Assembly: GCF_963678635.1 (NCBI RefSeq)
Contig: NC_087066.1
Coordinates: forward strand, 42,441,777-42,501,776
Length of the DNA: 60,000 nucleotides
Source of the DNA: Symsagittifera roscoffensis
Lineage: Eukaryota > Xenacoelomorpha > Acoela > Convolutidae
Direction of reading: 5' to 3'
Position 1 is the stretch's first letter. Each line of letters starts with the position of its first letter. The position numbers and the translations under genes were made by a program. Below are positions 33,401 to 42,096 of the stretch, one piece after another. The notes beneath the pieces were generated by a model. The model ran no database searches. It saw nothing but the letters and a program-made list of their open reading frames with translations, and was not told where the DNA came from.

Positions 33401-36400
33401 GCTGTGATAACGATAGGGGAGATAAAACAATATTCCGAACATCTGGACAATTTTTCAATGTGACCATCTCTAAGTAAATGATCGATACATAATTTCAACT
33501 TAGAAAGTAGATGAATCAGTATACATTTCCCTTTTACCTGTATCGGCTTTATGGATTCGTTAAAATAGGTGTTAACGGTAAAATTTTTTGATCTACCGGT
33601 TCTATTTTTGAGGTCGGGAAATCGGCCTGATATATACAATTTGAACTCAGATTGAAGTGGTGTGTCTAAGTCCTGGTCAAATTGTCTGCCTGATTCGAAC
33701 ACGTTTTCTGGGGTCAACAACTCGATGCATACTTTCTTTTGAATCTCAACTTTTCGCATATTTGTGATAAAAATATCTCTAACTAGTTCCGCCTCGAGTT
33801 CGCCCAGTTTGCCAATTCCGAAAATGTTTCGTGGAACTTTTCTAGTAACTCATGATTTTTCTGTCTTCGGCCGAAAAATTTATATCTTTCTTGGGTTAAG
33901 TTTGTAGATACCGTGAATGTAGTTTTAAGTAGCTCCCAAAGTTCTTCGAAATCAATGTCCAGTATTTTTTTCCCAGGGTTTTTGTGTGAAAAACATTTGT
34001 GCCCTTCTCTTCCAAGTGCCAGGTATAGTTGGGATCTCAACTTCTTGTCGATATCGCCGATTTGAAGTCCGTTAAATTTCGCGTTGTCTTCTGCTTTTCT
34101 CCTTCTCACCTTTGCATTGTAGGCTTGAAGCGCTAATCGGTGACGTACATCTTTTTCGGCCCGATGGGGTTGGTCATCGGAAGGTTCCGCTGTTTCTGCG
34201 ATCGGATATGTTAGTTCGAACCTTATCGGAGGGTTGATTACGTCTTCGATACCCACAGATTTTTTACCAATAATAGTTAATTTCAACTTTTCTGACCGTT
34301 TTCCCAATCATGTTGATTTTCACTTGATGCGTTGTTCCAGAAAAACTCTAGGCCTCGTAGGATCGACGCAATCGACTGCGCCATGGTAAAAAGTTATGTT
34401 AGGACGGTGGGTTAGGATGAAACAGGCTAACTTAAACTAAGACTAGTTTAAGACGTGATAGGTTAAGATCGCTTCTATCGAGTAGTAGACTTTTGTCCAA
34501 GACTAAATTAAAATACAAAGAGGTAAGTTTACGCTAAGGTAATAGACAGAGTAAAAGATTGAATTAAGAATTGGTTAAGTTAACAGAATTGGTTGCGTTC
34601 AAAAAGATTAATGACCAACGTCAGCTATTCCAAAAGCCGTTGCGCTGTTGGCAGGTATTAAATAATAAACGCAAGCATAGTTAAATGTAAACTCAAAGGT
34701 TAAAAGGTCACCAGCAATGATATCCCTTTTGACACCTTTTGTTTTTCTTAGCTTCATATATGGACTACGGAGTGTCAATTCTGATCCCTCGGCCGAAAAA
34801 GACGACCAGCATCTTTGGATTCCTCGAACCACTCACAGTGCAGGTCTGTTATTTCAGATATACAAAGAGCTATTTGTTTTTACACCTTCTCTCCCCCCCC
34901 CCCCCCCATCAATCTTACTGCTCATTTTTTTCCATTTAACCCTAATTGATTTAAGATCAGTTGTCAGGACTAAAGTGTTGATAATTGACAATCTATTTTG
35001 ATACTAATAGTTTCGGTACAACTCGCAACAAATGGATAGATGATTATTAAACGGGGGAACAAGGAAGCAATAAATGTGAACAAGAATTTGCCTTCTTTGT
35101 AGGTGTGGATCTGTATATCTGTGGCCACTTTCGGGGTGGGTCTGATGCTGTTCGTTCTCTCTCGTCTCTCCCCCTTCTCACGATTCAACATACTCGGCAC
35201 AGACGAGTTCAGCTTCAACAACTCCATGTGGTTCGCCCTAGCATCACTCATGCAACAGGCAAGCACCATCTCTCAACCAGTTGCTAATGATTTAATAGCT
35301 ATATTGCTGATTTAAGTTGCCTTACATCATTTTTGTTTTGCAGAAATCTTTTGAGACTGTTTTTTTTTAATTTGCTGAAAAATAGCCAAATAATACTACC
35401 AGCACTTGTTTTTCGAGAGTTTATTGCAAGTTATACAAAATAGAATGTTCCGAGCAGCTCACTTTGGTACTTCCGAGCAGTAGCTAGTGATGTCATAAAG
35501 TCTTAAGAACATCTCCCAAAAACAAGCATCTTTCTTTCGTCAATTTTAATGTAATATTTATTTATATTTCAAAAGCAAGTATAAGTTCTTTTTTGCTTTG
35601 TATTCTCTCGTTATATTTCAGCATATCTTTTATGCAGTTTTGGAGGTGACAGTTTTCGATCGCTAAATTACCATAAAGTATATATATATAATGAGAATAT
35701 AAATGAGAATTTAGTTTGCTTTACTGTCTGAATTTAAAATTGACTGAATTGTCCTCGGCTGAATTGTCTGAAATTGAATACGATACGAGATGTTTGTAGT
35801 TTTGTAGTATATTTTTAGGGTGGGGATGCCACACCGCTCTCCATCTCTGGTCGTATTCTGGGAACATTCTGGTGGTTCTTCACACTCATCATCATCGCCA
35901 CCTACACAGCCAATCTGGCCGCGTTCCTGACAGTGACCAGAATGGAGACCCCAATTGAGAGTCTGGAGGACTTGGCAGAGCAGACCAAAGTACCCTATGG
36001 GACTGTGAGTACATGGTTTCATCCGTAAGGCATTAACTCGTAACAGGCGAAAATTCGTAACAGGCGACATCTCGTAACAAACGACAATTCGTAACTGGGG
36101 ACAATTCTTAACAGGCGACAATTTGTAACAGGCGACAATTCGTAACAGGCGACAATTCGTAACAGGCGACAATTCGTATCAGGCGACAATTCGTAACAGG
36201 CGACAATTCGTATCAGGCGACAATTCGTATCAGGCGACAATTCGTAACAGGCGACAATTCGTAACAGGCGACAATTCGTGTCAGGCGAGAATTCGTATCA
36301 GGCGACAATTCGTATCAGGCGACAATTCGTATCAGGCGACAGTTCGTAACAGGCGAAAATTCGTAACAGGCGACAATTCGTAACAGGCGACAATTCGTAA

Positions 36401-39400
36401 CTGGCGACAATTCGTAACAGGCGACAATTCGTAACAGGCGACAATTCGTAACAGGCGACAATTCGTAACAGGCGACAATTCGTATCAGGCGACAATTCGT
36501 ATCAGGCGACAATTCGTATCAGGCGGCAATTCGTATCAGGCGGCAATTCGTAACAGGCGACAATTCGTATCAGGCGACAATTCGTAACAGGCGACAATTC
36601 GTATCAGGCGACAATTCGTATCAGGCGACAATTCGTATCAGGCGGCAATTCGTATCAGGCGGCAATTCGTAACAGGCGACAATTCGTATCAGGCGACAAT
36701 TCGTAACAGGCGACAATTCGTAACAGGCGACAATTCGTAACAGGCGACAATTCGTATCAGGCGACAATTCGTAACAGGCGACAATTCGTAACAGGCGACA
36801 ATTCGTATCAGGCGACAATTCGTATCAGGCGACAATTCGTATCAGGCGGCAATTCGTATCAGGCGGCAATTCGTAACAGGCGACAATTCGTAACAGGCGA
36901 CAATTCGTAACAGGCGACAATTCGTAACAGGCGACAATTCGTATCAGGCGACAATTCGTATCAGGCGACAGTTCGTAACAGGCGAAAATTCGTAACAAAC
37001 GACAATTCGTAACTGGGGACAATTCTTAACAGGCGACAATTTGTAACAGGCGACAATTCGTAACAGGCGACAATTCGTAACAGGCGACAATTCGTATCAG
37101 GCGACAATTCGTAACAGGCGACAATTCGTATCAGGCGACAGTTCGTAACAGGCGAAAATTCGTAACAGGCGACAATTCGTAACAGGCGACAATTCGTAAC
37201 TGGCGACAATTCGTAACAGGCGACAATTCGTAACAGGCGACAATTCGTAACAGGCGACAATTCGTAACAGGCGACAATTCGTATCAGGCGACAATTCGTA
37301 TCAGGCGACAATTCGTATCAGGCGAGAATTCGTATCAGGCGACAATTCGTATCAGGCGACAATTCGTATCAGGCGACAGTTCGTAACAGGCGAAAATTCG
37401 TAACAGGCGACAATTCGTAACAGGCGACAATTCGTAACTGGCGACAATTCGTAACAGGCGACAATTCGTAACAGGCGACAATTCGTAACAGGCGACAATT
37501 CGTAACAGGCGACAATTCGTATCAGGCGACAATTCGTATCAGGCGACAATTCGTATCAGGCGGCAATTCGTATCAGGCGGCAATTCGTAACAGGCGACAA
37601 TTCGTATCAGGCGACAATTCGTAACAGGCGACAATTCGTATCAGGCGACAATTCGTATCAGGCGACAATTCGTATCAGGCGGCAATTCGTATCAGGCGGC
37701 AATTCGTAACAGGCGACAATTCGTATCAGGCGACAATTCGTAACAGGCGACAATTCGTAACAGGCGACAATTCGTAACAGGCGACAATTCGTATCAGGCG
37801 ACAATTCGTAACAGGCGACAATTCGTAACAGGCGACAATTCGTAACAGGCGACAATTCGTAACAGGCGACAATTCGTAACAGGCGACAATTCGTAACAGG
37901 CGACAATTCGTCTGAAGCTACAGTTCGTAATAAGCGATCATTCGGAAAAGTAGATTAAGCGGAGAATACTGATTCATGCGCAATATTCCTCTCGTGCCGG
38001 ATGTGAGCGCAGCGGAGGAGAAAGTGTATTCTACTTGCCAATGTCTTGTAAAGAGTTGTCACCTGTTAGGAATTGCCCCTGTTCCGAATTGTCGACTCTT
38101 ACGAATTGTCGCCTCTTACGAATGGTCGCCCTACCTGTTTCATCAAGTTGTGACTTAGCGCGTCTCAATGACTTCTGTGCGACAGCGAAGTGTTGGTCGC
38201 GCCATCCATTCAGCACGACCGTTTTGGGTCGCGACTTAAGTCGCGGACCTCGACCTGGGCTACCAAGCGTCGGTGGTTACTCTGTTCGAAGTTACCTATA
38301 TAGCAATAAAAACCATAAGCTCCAATTTCCAATTATTTTTGTTTCTTATTTATTGGTATTAGCCATGGCAAAAAGAACACTTTGAGCAGAACATACAAAA
38401 TTCTCACTAAAAGTTTAAAAAACGAACTCAGCTTGGGGATGATAAAATGCTAGAACAAATCACAGACCTCAACTTGTATTTGTTAAATTTAATTACCCGT
38501 TGTTTTCCCCAGTTCCCGCTGATCTAATTATCCTATTAAAATCATTTTGCATCCCAACTTGGAGATTCGTGGAAATGACGGATTCATTGTCTCTTTGTGA
38601 CCTCAGGTGAGTCCCAGCAGTCTGGCCGAGTTCTTCCGCAGCCAGGCGAGTGTGGACTCCCTGTATGAGAAGATCTGGAACTACATGGACTCTGCTGAAC
38701 CCTCCCCCATGGTCAAGGACGAGGTCGAGGGGTTCAACAGAGTACTCGAAGGTGACGGGAATGACCCCTTTTCCCAGATTATTCACTAGTTATCATCCTC
38801 ATACCCTATAAGTGCCTTTATTTTAATTAGTTCTATTTAAGTCACTACCACCGCGCTTTGTATGGAAACCTATTTTATGGTGTAGCACTAGTAATTTTAC
38901 AGGGTTCTTACGAATATCCAACATGCTTGGAAAAACCTAAAAATTCCTTTTGCCAATTTGAACAACAATCGGAAATTGTGAGACCAAGTTCTAAGAAAAA
39001 GAATTTGCCAGTGGGAGTAATAAAAATAAAGCGGGAGAGAAAAAAGAGCCATTTTATGTTAAACTCAGGTAATACGAATTGCCAAAATTCACAAGTTTCT
39101 GCTTGTCTAATATTTCTTGGAAAATTTTAACATAGAAAACAAACAAGAAAAATCATATTAAGCTTCTGTCAAAAAATGATAAAATTGATACTTTAAACTT
39201 AAATGCGACTGATGACGTTTAAAAGGTTCATAATGTCCGCAGCAACAAAAACCTTGCATATCAAAGACGTCAAACCACTTATCTCAAACGGTTTTTGAAA
39301 ATAGTATCAAACTTTTATATTCGTTTTTCAAATAAATTATTAATTGTATTAAAAGTAGTAATAAATAATTTAATCTATGGTCTTTTGAGTTGGATTTTTC

Positions 39401-41289
39401 CTGGCAGGAAATTACGCGTTCTTGTGGGACGACCCGGTGTTGCAGTACCAGCGCAAACTGCACTGTCAACACCTAACAACAGTCGGGAAGCCGTTCAATA
39501 GGAAGAACTACGCGTTCGCCGTACCTAAGGGCACTGCATTTCTGGAGACGATCACGATGAGCATTTTGAGACTACAGGAGTCGGGGGAGCTGGACAAGAT
39601 CAAACAGAAGTGGTTCGAAGGAGAGACCACCTGCTCAGGTGAAAACAATACTTCCCCCTTTCCCCCAACTCTTCAAAACAGGAATAGTTTTCAGTTCTCA
39701 AAACCAAACTCACCTTATTTTTTCCAGTTTTATCTTAACTTTGACTGCAAAACCTGGTTACTCGCTATACTAATAGTTTTGGTTTCTGCGATTTGCTGAA
39801 AATATATCGAAAGATATTTAAGGATAGTTCTTTTGTATTATTTCCCACATTCTGGACTAACAATCGGACGGTCTTAAAATGAATGATGAACGCCTTACCT
39901 CGATGACCGCCTTACTCGGCACCTCATTTTTTATCTCTATTTATTTTCTCTAGGATCTAGGATTTTCTCGAGGGGGGCGGATTTTCAGAAAAAAATTGAA
40001 AATTATGTCGACCTTAAATTTTTTTAGTTCGACCAAATTTATTATTAGTCCGATTTTCTGAGCCCTCCCAAATCACTAAAAAAAACCCATTTTGACCAAA
40101 TTTTTTTGCATCGCAGGCAAATTTTAAAAAAAAAAACAGGCCAAGAAAGGCCTTTTTTGGCACTTTTTGGAAAATATTGACCAAAAAATCGCGATTTTTC
40201 GGCGCGCGCTCGCCCCTCAAAATTAGTATATATTGGCGCCTAAAGCGTCTTTAGAAAAATTTTAGGGTCAGTCAGCCAAAAAGCGATATCTCACAATAGT
40301 ACAAAGGGGGGACCCCTTAATCCGCTACTGCTGTCATTTATTTCGAGCATTTAAATTTTGAAATTGTTTCCGGTTTCTTTACGGAGATTTTAAAACCTTT
40401 TGTTCAATAGGGAATATGAGCCTTTCAGTTCATAATGGCGAGTCACTAAAACTGTTGTCCTCTTCCTTAAGACCATGTGGAAAACCAGGTGGTATATAAA
40501 CAAGTAGAAGTATCAACCAGCCGAAAACAGGTTAGTGTTATATAATAGTGATAATAGCTATAATCAGGGGCGGATTGTTCTTCAGGAATTTGACCCCCTG
40601 CCGACCCAAAGGGTCCCCCTTCGTACTTTTTTGAGATATCGCTTTTGGTGACGGACTCTAAAAAATTTTTAAAGACGCCTTTGGCGCCAATATATATATA
40701 TATTAATTTTTAGAGGGGAGCGCGCGCCAAAAAAAGGCATTTTTTGGTCAAATTTTTTCAAAAATTGCCTGAAATCTTCTTTTTTTTGGCCTGTTTTTTT
40801 TAATTTTGCCTGTGGCGCAGAAAATTTGGTCAAAATGGGGTTTTTATAGTGATTTAGAAGCGCTCAGAAAATCAATTTTGTCGACCTACAAAAAAGGTCG
40901 ACAAAATTTTCGAAATTTATTTGAAAATCCGCCCCCCCCTCGAGAAAATCCTAGATCCACCCCCTGGTTATAATTATGTTACAGCTACGAAAGTTATGCA
41001 AATCTCATTAATATGATGTAACTTTTCGGCTGGCTTATACTTCGACTGTTTGATTTACCTCCGGAAAAGCTGGATGTGACTAATTCCATTTCAGACGATG
41101 ACTCAATTGGCAGTGGTAAAGAGGCGGAGGGCATTGCGATCAAAAACGTGGCAGGCGTCTTTTATATTCTGGGCATGGGTGCCGGTCTGTCTTTCTTCAC
41201 GGCTGTGGTGGAACTGCTCTGGCACAAGTACCTCACAGCAGCTGCTGCCACAGCCAATTCAGCTACCAACACAGAGGCCAGAAAAGGAT

Positions 41290-41291
<2 letters not shown>
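24311..41291 (+). CDS. Ionotropic glutamate receptor (iGluR), 3' eight exons
   Basis: A ligand-gated cation channel subunit in the plasma membrane. Exons: 24311-24445, 27556-27660, 27984-28146, 34752-34843, 35103-35258, 35819-36004, 38607-38751, 39408-39638, 41095-41291 (the first is uncertain at its 5' end). All junction phases agree and reading ends at TAG 41289-41291. Domains: S1 of the ligand-binding domain ([34 protein letters not shown]), M1 ([20 protein letters not shown]), pore loop ([11 protein letters not shown]), M3 with [13 protein letters not shown]2 ([19 protein letters not shown]) and M4 ([17 protein letters not shown]). The amino-terminal domain is not seen. The agonist-binding Arg (DRE) is present; the position usually Glu in AMPA/kainate receptors is Asp, as in NMDA-type and some other lineages. 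Introns host the gypsy element and minisatellite. Confidence 0.93.
24876..25922 (+). mobile_element. MITE-like copy A (non-autonomous)
   Basis: The last 110 bp (25815-25922) are clearly homologous to 27372-27482 (TTCAGTGYAAAAA...TCATTYGGTC...GAGAATAGCCCCC). The left end near 24880 (TCCCTCATGACGGAAGGA) is the likely inverted counterpart. The interior is AT-rich without a gene and contains a poly-C/poly-G inverted pair. Confidence 0.45.
25192..25818. repeat. Inverted pair with poly-C and poly-G tracts
   Basis: CAAATTTGGGATCAATTGAG at 25196 is followed by a long C run (25221-25236). The exact reverse complement follows a long G run at 25771-25790 and ends near 25818. The arms are about 32 bp of unique sequence plus the homopolymers. 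They could form a foldback or G-quadruplex and are prone to assembly error. Confidence 0.75.
26211..26333. repeat. Foldback hairpin
   Basis: The arms TAAACTTAACACTTTTA and TTTCGCCTAATATATACAG on the left are mirrored on the right after a short loop near 26258-26270. The right arm has a 16-base insertion (ACTATATTGGGCGAC region). A typical foldback of about 120 bp within a receptor intron. Confidence 0.8.
26756..27482 (+). mobile_element. MITE-like copy B (non-autonomous)
   Basis: Ends are inverted: GGGGGTTGTTCTCATGTG at the left and the complement of GGGGGCTATTCTCATTATGG at the right. It shares its right 110 bp with copy A. It ends 73 bp before an iGluR exon. No coding capacity. Confidence 0.5.
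27556..27660 (+). CDS. iGluR exon: S1 (YEGCCIDIL)
   Basis: Acceptor CCTTTTCAG, donor TATGAG|GTACAC; 35 codons, phase 0. Matches the FEGYCVDLL region of iGluRs. Confidence 0.88.
27984..28146 (+). CDS. iGluR exon: S1 with agonist-binding Arg
   Basis: Acceptor GAGTTGTAG, donor ACGG|GTATGT; phase 0 to 1. Encodes a Gly-rich loop (six consecutive Gly), [18 protein letters not shown] and DRELVVDFT. The Gly run replaces a short loop in other family members. Confidence 0.92.
28723..29048 (-). repeat. 3' LTR of the 6-kb gypsy element
   Basis: 326 bp, bounded TGTTAAGACGG...CAATGACA on the plus strand (TG...CA on both strands). It differs from the partner LTR at numerous positions, so the insertion is not recent. 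Confidence 0.9.
29469..30950 (-). pseudogene. C-terminal extension of gypsy integrase, disordered, SIM-like motifs
   Basis: A long frame (30569-29469, 366 codons) preceded by 30850-30593 in another frame ([16 protein letters not shown]). It is basic first, then Ser/Thr/Pro/Glu rich. [13 protein letters not shown] and [12 protein letters not shown] resemble SUMO-interacting motifs. It corresponds in position to 20723-21984. No enzymatic domain. The first half joins the integrase tail block ([15 protein letters not shown], 30977-31228). Confidence 0.6.
30977..31990 (-). pseudogene. Gypsy integrase (HHCC and DDE core)
   Basis: Reading 31990 down: a zinc region (LHRLHEAYP...CIECVKAG, with one Trp codon now TAG), the core motifs [17 protein letters not shown] and [11 protein letters not shown] giving D, D and E, then [11 protein letters not shown]-like targeting segment and the tail block [15 protein letters not shown]. 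All three acidic residues are kept, but stops and frame changes (about 31500-31625) break the gene. Confidence 0.8.
32090..32673 (-). pseudogene. Gypsy RNase H
   Basis: RNase H segments [16 protein letters not shown] (first Asp), [13 protein letters not shown] (Glu) and FLTDHKAL-type, then [19 protein letters not shown] and LSRNP. Frame change near 32410. It removes RNA from hybrids during reverse transcription; this copy is broken. Confidence 0.82.
32670..33759 (-). pseudogene. Gypsy reverse transcriptase
   Basis: Contains [14 protein letters not shown] (first catalytic Asp), [14 protein letters not shown] and [10 protein letters not shown] (YLDD box), followed by the thumb and connection segments ([12 protein letters not shown]). 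Frame changes at about 33180, 32930 and 32672. No protease lies upstream. Confidence 0.87.
33783..34384 (-). pseudogene. Gypsy gag (capsid part)
   Basis: ATG 34384 begins MAQSI twelve bases after the LTR. The frame changes near 34300 and continues with LKLTIIGKK and the capsid-like block [13 protein letters not shown]...[23 protein letters not shown] to a stop at 33783. No zinc knuckle. The PBS-like TGGCGCAGTC overlaps the start codon. Confidence 0.75.
34397..34722 (-). repeat. 5' LTR of the 6-kb gypsy element
   Basis: 326 bp. The outer end reads CAATGATA instead of CAATGACA, so the terminal dinucleotide has mutated. It ends 29 bp before the iGluR exon at 34752. Confidence 0.9.
34752..34843 (+). 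CDS. iGluR exon: end of S1 / pre-M1
   Basis: Acceptor TTTTTCTTAG, donor GTGCAG|GTCTGT. Encodes [14 protein letters not shown] and IFGFLEPLT, the pre-M1 segment. The upstream intron carries the 6-kb gypsy element, whose LTR ends 29 bp before this exon. Confidence 0.93.
35103..35258 (+). CDS. iGluR exon: M1 and pore loop
   Basis: Acceptor TTTGTAG, donor CAACAG|GCAAGC, a GC donor; 52 codons. Encodes M1 and [15 protein letters not shown] of the pore loop. Confidence 0.93.
35819..36004 (+). CDS. iGluR exon: pore exit, M2-M3 (SYTANLAAF motif)
   Basis: Acceptor ATTTTTAG, donor GGGACT|GTGAGT; 62 codons. Encodes [17 protein letters not shown] and [12 protein letters not shown], then [21 protein letters not shown]. 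Confidence 0.96.
36030..37915. repeat. 17-bp minisatellite, about 110 units, with higher-order repeats
   Basis: Consensus unit AACAGGCGACAATTCGT; the chief variant has AT in place of AA near the unit start (TATCAGGCG). Variants recur in order: the marker GCGAGAATTCG at 36285 recurs exactly 1,037 bp later (61 units) at 37322, and the marker ACAAACGACAATTCG recurs 918 bp apart (54 units). It lies in an iGluR intron 26 bp after the 35819-36004 exon. 17 is not a multiple of three and the minus strand of the unit has no stop, so all three minus frames stay open without being genes. Confidence 0.97.
38041..38141. repeat. Inverted degenerate units of the 17-bp minisatellite
   Basis: Units such as TTACGAATTGTCGCCTC are the reverse complement of the array unit. 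They lie 125 bp beyond the array end, so the array and this block could pair. Confidence 0.75.
38607..38751 (+). CDS. iGluR exon: S2, first part
   Basis: Acceptor GACCTCAG, donor CGAAG|GTGACG; phase 0 to 1. Encodes [12 protein letters not shown] and KIWNYMDS, equivalent to the GSTxEFFRRS...MWxYM segment. Confidence 0.93.
39408..39638 (+). CDS. iGluR exon: S2, second part
   Basis: Acceptor CCTGGCAG, donor CTCAG|GTGAAA; phase 1 to 1. Encodes [25 protein letters not shown] and the Lys/Trp-containing end IKQKWFEG. Confidence 0.95.
39953..40332 (-). mobile_element. hAT-like MITE, reverse copy
   Basis: Reverse-complement relative of 40565-40966: it shares TTTTCTCGAGGGGGGCGGAT, GTCGACC, GGCCTTTTTTGG, GCGCGCGCTCGCCCCTC and GGCGCC...AAAGCG blocks. 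The far end reads AATCCGCTACTG. Lies in an iGluR intron. Confidence 0.75.
40565..40966 (+). mobile_element. hAT-like MITE with 8-bp target duplication
   Basis: Ends CAGGGGCGGAT and ATCCACCCCCTG. Flanks GCTATAAT (40557-40564) and GTTATAAT (40967-40974) match at 7 of 8 bases, as for hAT insertions. No coding capacity. GC-rich blocks (GGAGCGCGCGCC) sit in T-rich sequence. Confidence 0.8.
41095..41291 (+). CDS. iGluR terminal exon: M4 and C-tail
   Basis: Acceptor TTCCATTTCAG. Encodes [19 protein letters not shown] (M4), LLWHKY, and a short Ala-rich tail ending in TAG. A (GA)n tract follows at once in the 3' UTR (41294-41330). Confidence 0.93.
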
Positions 41292-41330
<39 letters not shown>

Positions 41331-41350
41331 AACTGGATTAAAAACAGACG
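41292..41350 (+). repeat. (GA)n microsatellite in the iGluR 3' UTR
   Basis: A near-perfect GA tract at 41294-41330 immediately after the TAG stop. Confidence 0.95.
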
Positions 41351-41686
41351 CAGGGGCGGATTTGGGATTTTTCTAATTTTCTTGGACACCCAAATAAATT
41401 TTTAAAAGACGCTCTTTTAAAAATTATAAAGATTCAAATTTAACAAATTAGTTCTACAATGCAGGCAAGTTTGTGAAAAAAAAGCAGGCAAATAATGAGG
41501 TTTTTGAAAGTTTTGATGAAAAAAAAAGCAATTTTCGGCGCGCGCTTCTTCATGTTGGTTGTGTTTTGGCGCAACAGCACCTTAAGATAAACTTTAGGGC
41601 TGTTCGATAGTGCTCGATGTTATAAAATAAAACCAATGGGTGACCAGGGAGTCGAAACCCCCTCCCTCCTTCTATATCCGCCTCTG
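41351..41686 (+). mobile_element. hAT-like MITE, third copy
   Basis: Ends CAGGGGCGGAT and ATCCGCCTCTG, with an internal AGGCAAG...GGCGCGCGCTTCT block shared with 39953-40332. No matching target duplication. Confidence 0.7.
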
Positions 41687-42096
41687 CGCAAACATCTGAA
41701 ATCAGCTATTCAAATAAGAATCGAAATTTTAGAATGATGTATTTTTTTCACCGAATTGACAAAAAATTGATATCTACCAGTTTTTCAAGCTATTCTCCTA
41801 ACACTGAGATTAATATCAACCCTCTAACGAAAAACCACAAAACAATTGAATAGGGTTACCACTCAGAACAATCTTTGCAATAAGTCAATCTAAGAAACAA
41901 AGTGCTCATTAAATTATAAACATTTAAGTCTAAAATGCTTATTTTATTGCAATTTCGGATAAACTCTAGCAATTTTGGGGAAAATAATCATTTTTTCCAC
42001 ATGAGCCAAACAAGAAACACGGTGGAGAATGAGCTGTTACAAAAGAAAACAGAGGTCGAGTTAACCTAATTCAAATTAGGAATTAAGGTTCGGATA
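41687..42096. other. AT-rich spacer, no gene seen
   Basis: About 400 bp downstream of the receptor. No ORF or repeat is supported. Confidence 0.5.

Larger units (their letters stand above)
28723..34722 (-). mobile_element. Ty3/gypsy LTR retrotransposon, 6,000 bp, minus strand
   Basis: Two 326-bp LTRs (28723-29048 and 34397-34722) in direct orientation frame gag, RT, RNase H and integrase on the minus strand. There is no zinc-knuckle or protease between gag and RT, so that part is deleted or lost. All genes are interrupted. The insertion lies in an iGluR intron in opposite orientation to the gene. I see no clear target-site duplication. Confidence 0.93.

Noticed and set aside
28723-34722. Target-site duplication for the 6-kb gypsy element
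   Set aside because: Flanks AGTTA (left) and TCCCT (right) do not match; either lost or rearranged.
36019-37906. Many minus-strand open frames with 17-residue repeated peptides ([11 protein letters not shown]...)
   Set aside because: The 17-bp unit has no stop in any minus frame, so long frames arise automatically; the array is intronic.
36030-37915. CRISPR-like array of short repeats
   Set aside because: Units are contiguous 17-mers with no spacers in a eukaryotic intron; this is a minisatellite.
41098-41376. Plus-strand frame with an Arg/Glu repeat tail
   Set aside because: It is the wrong frame of the receptor terminal exon and its GA microsatellite.
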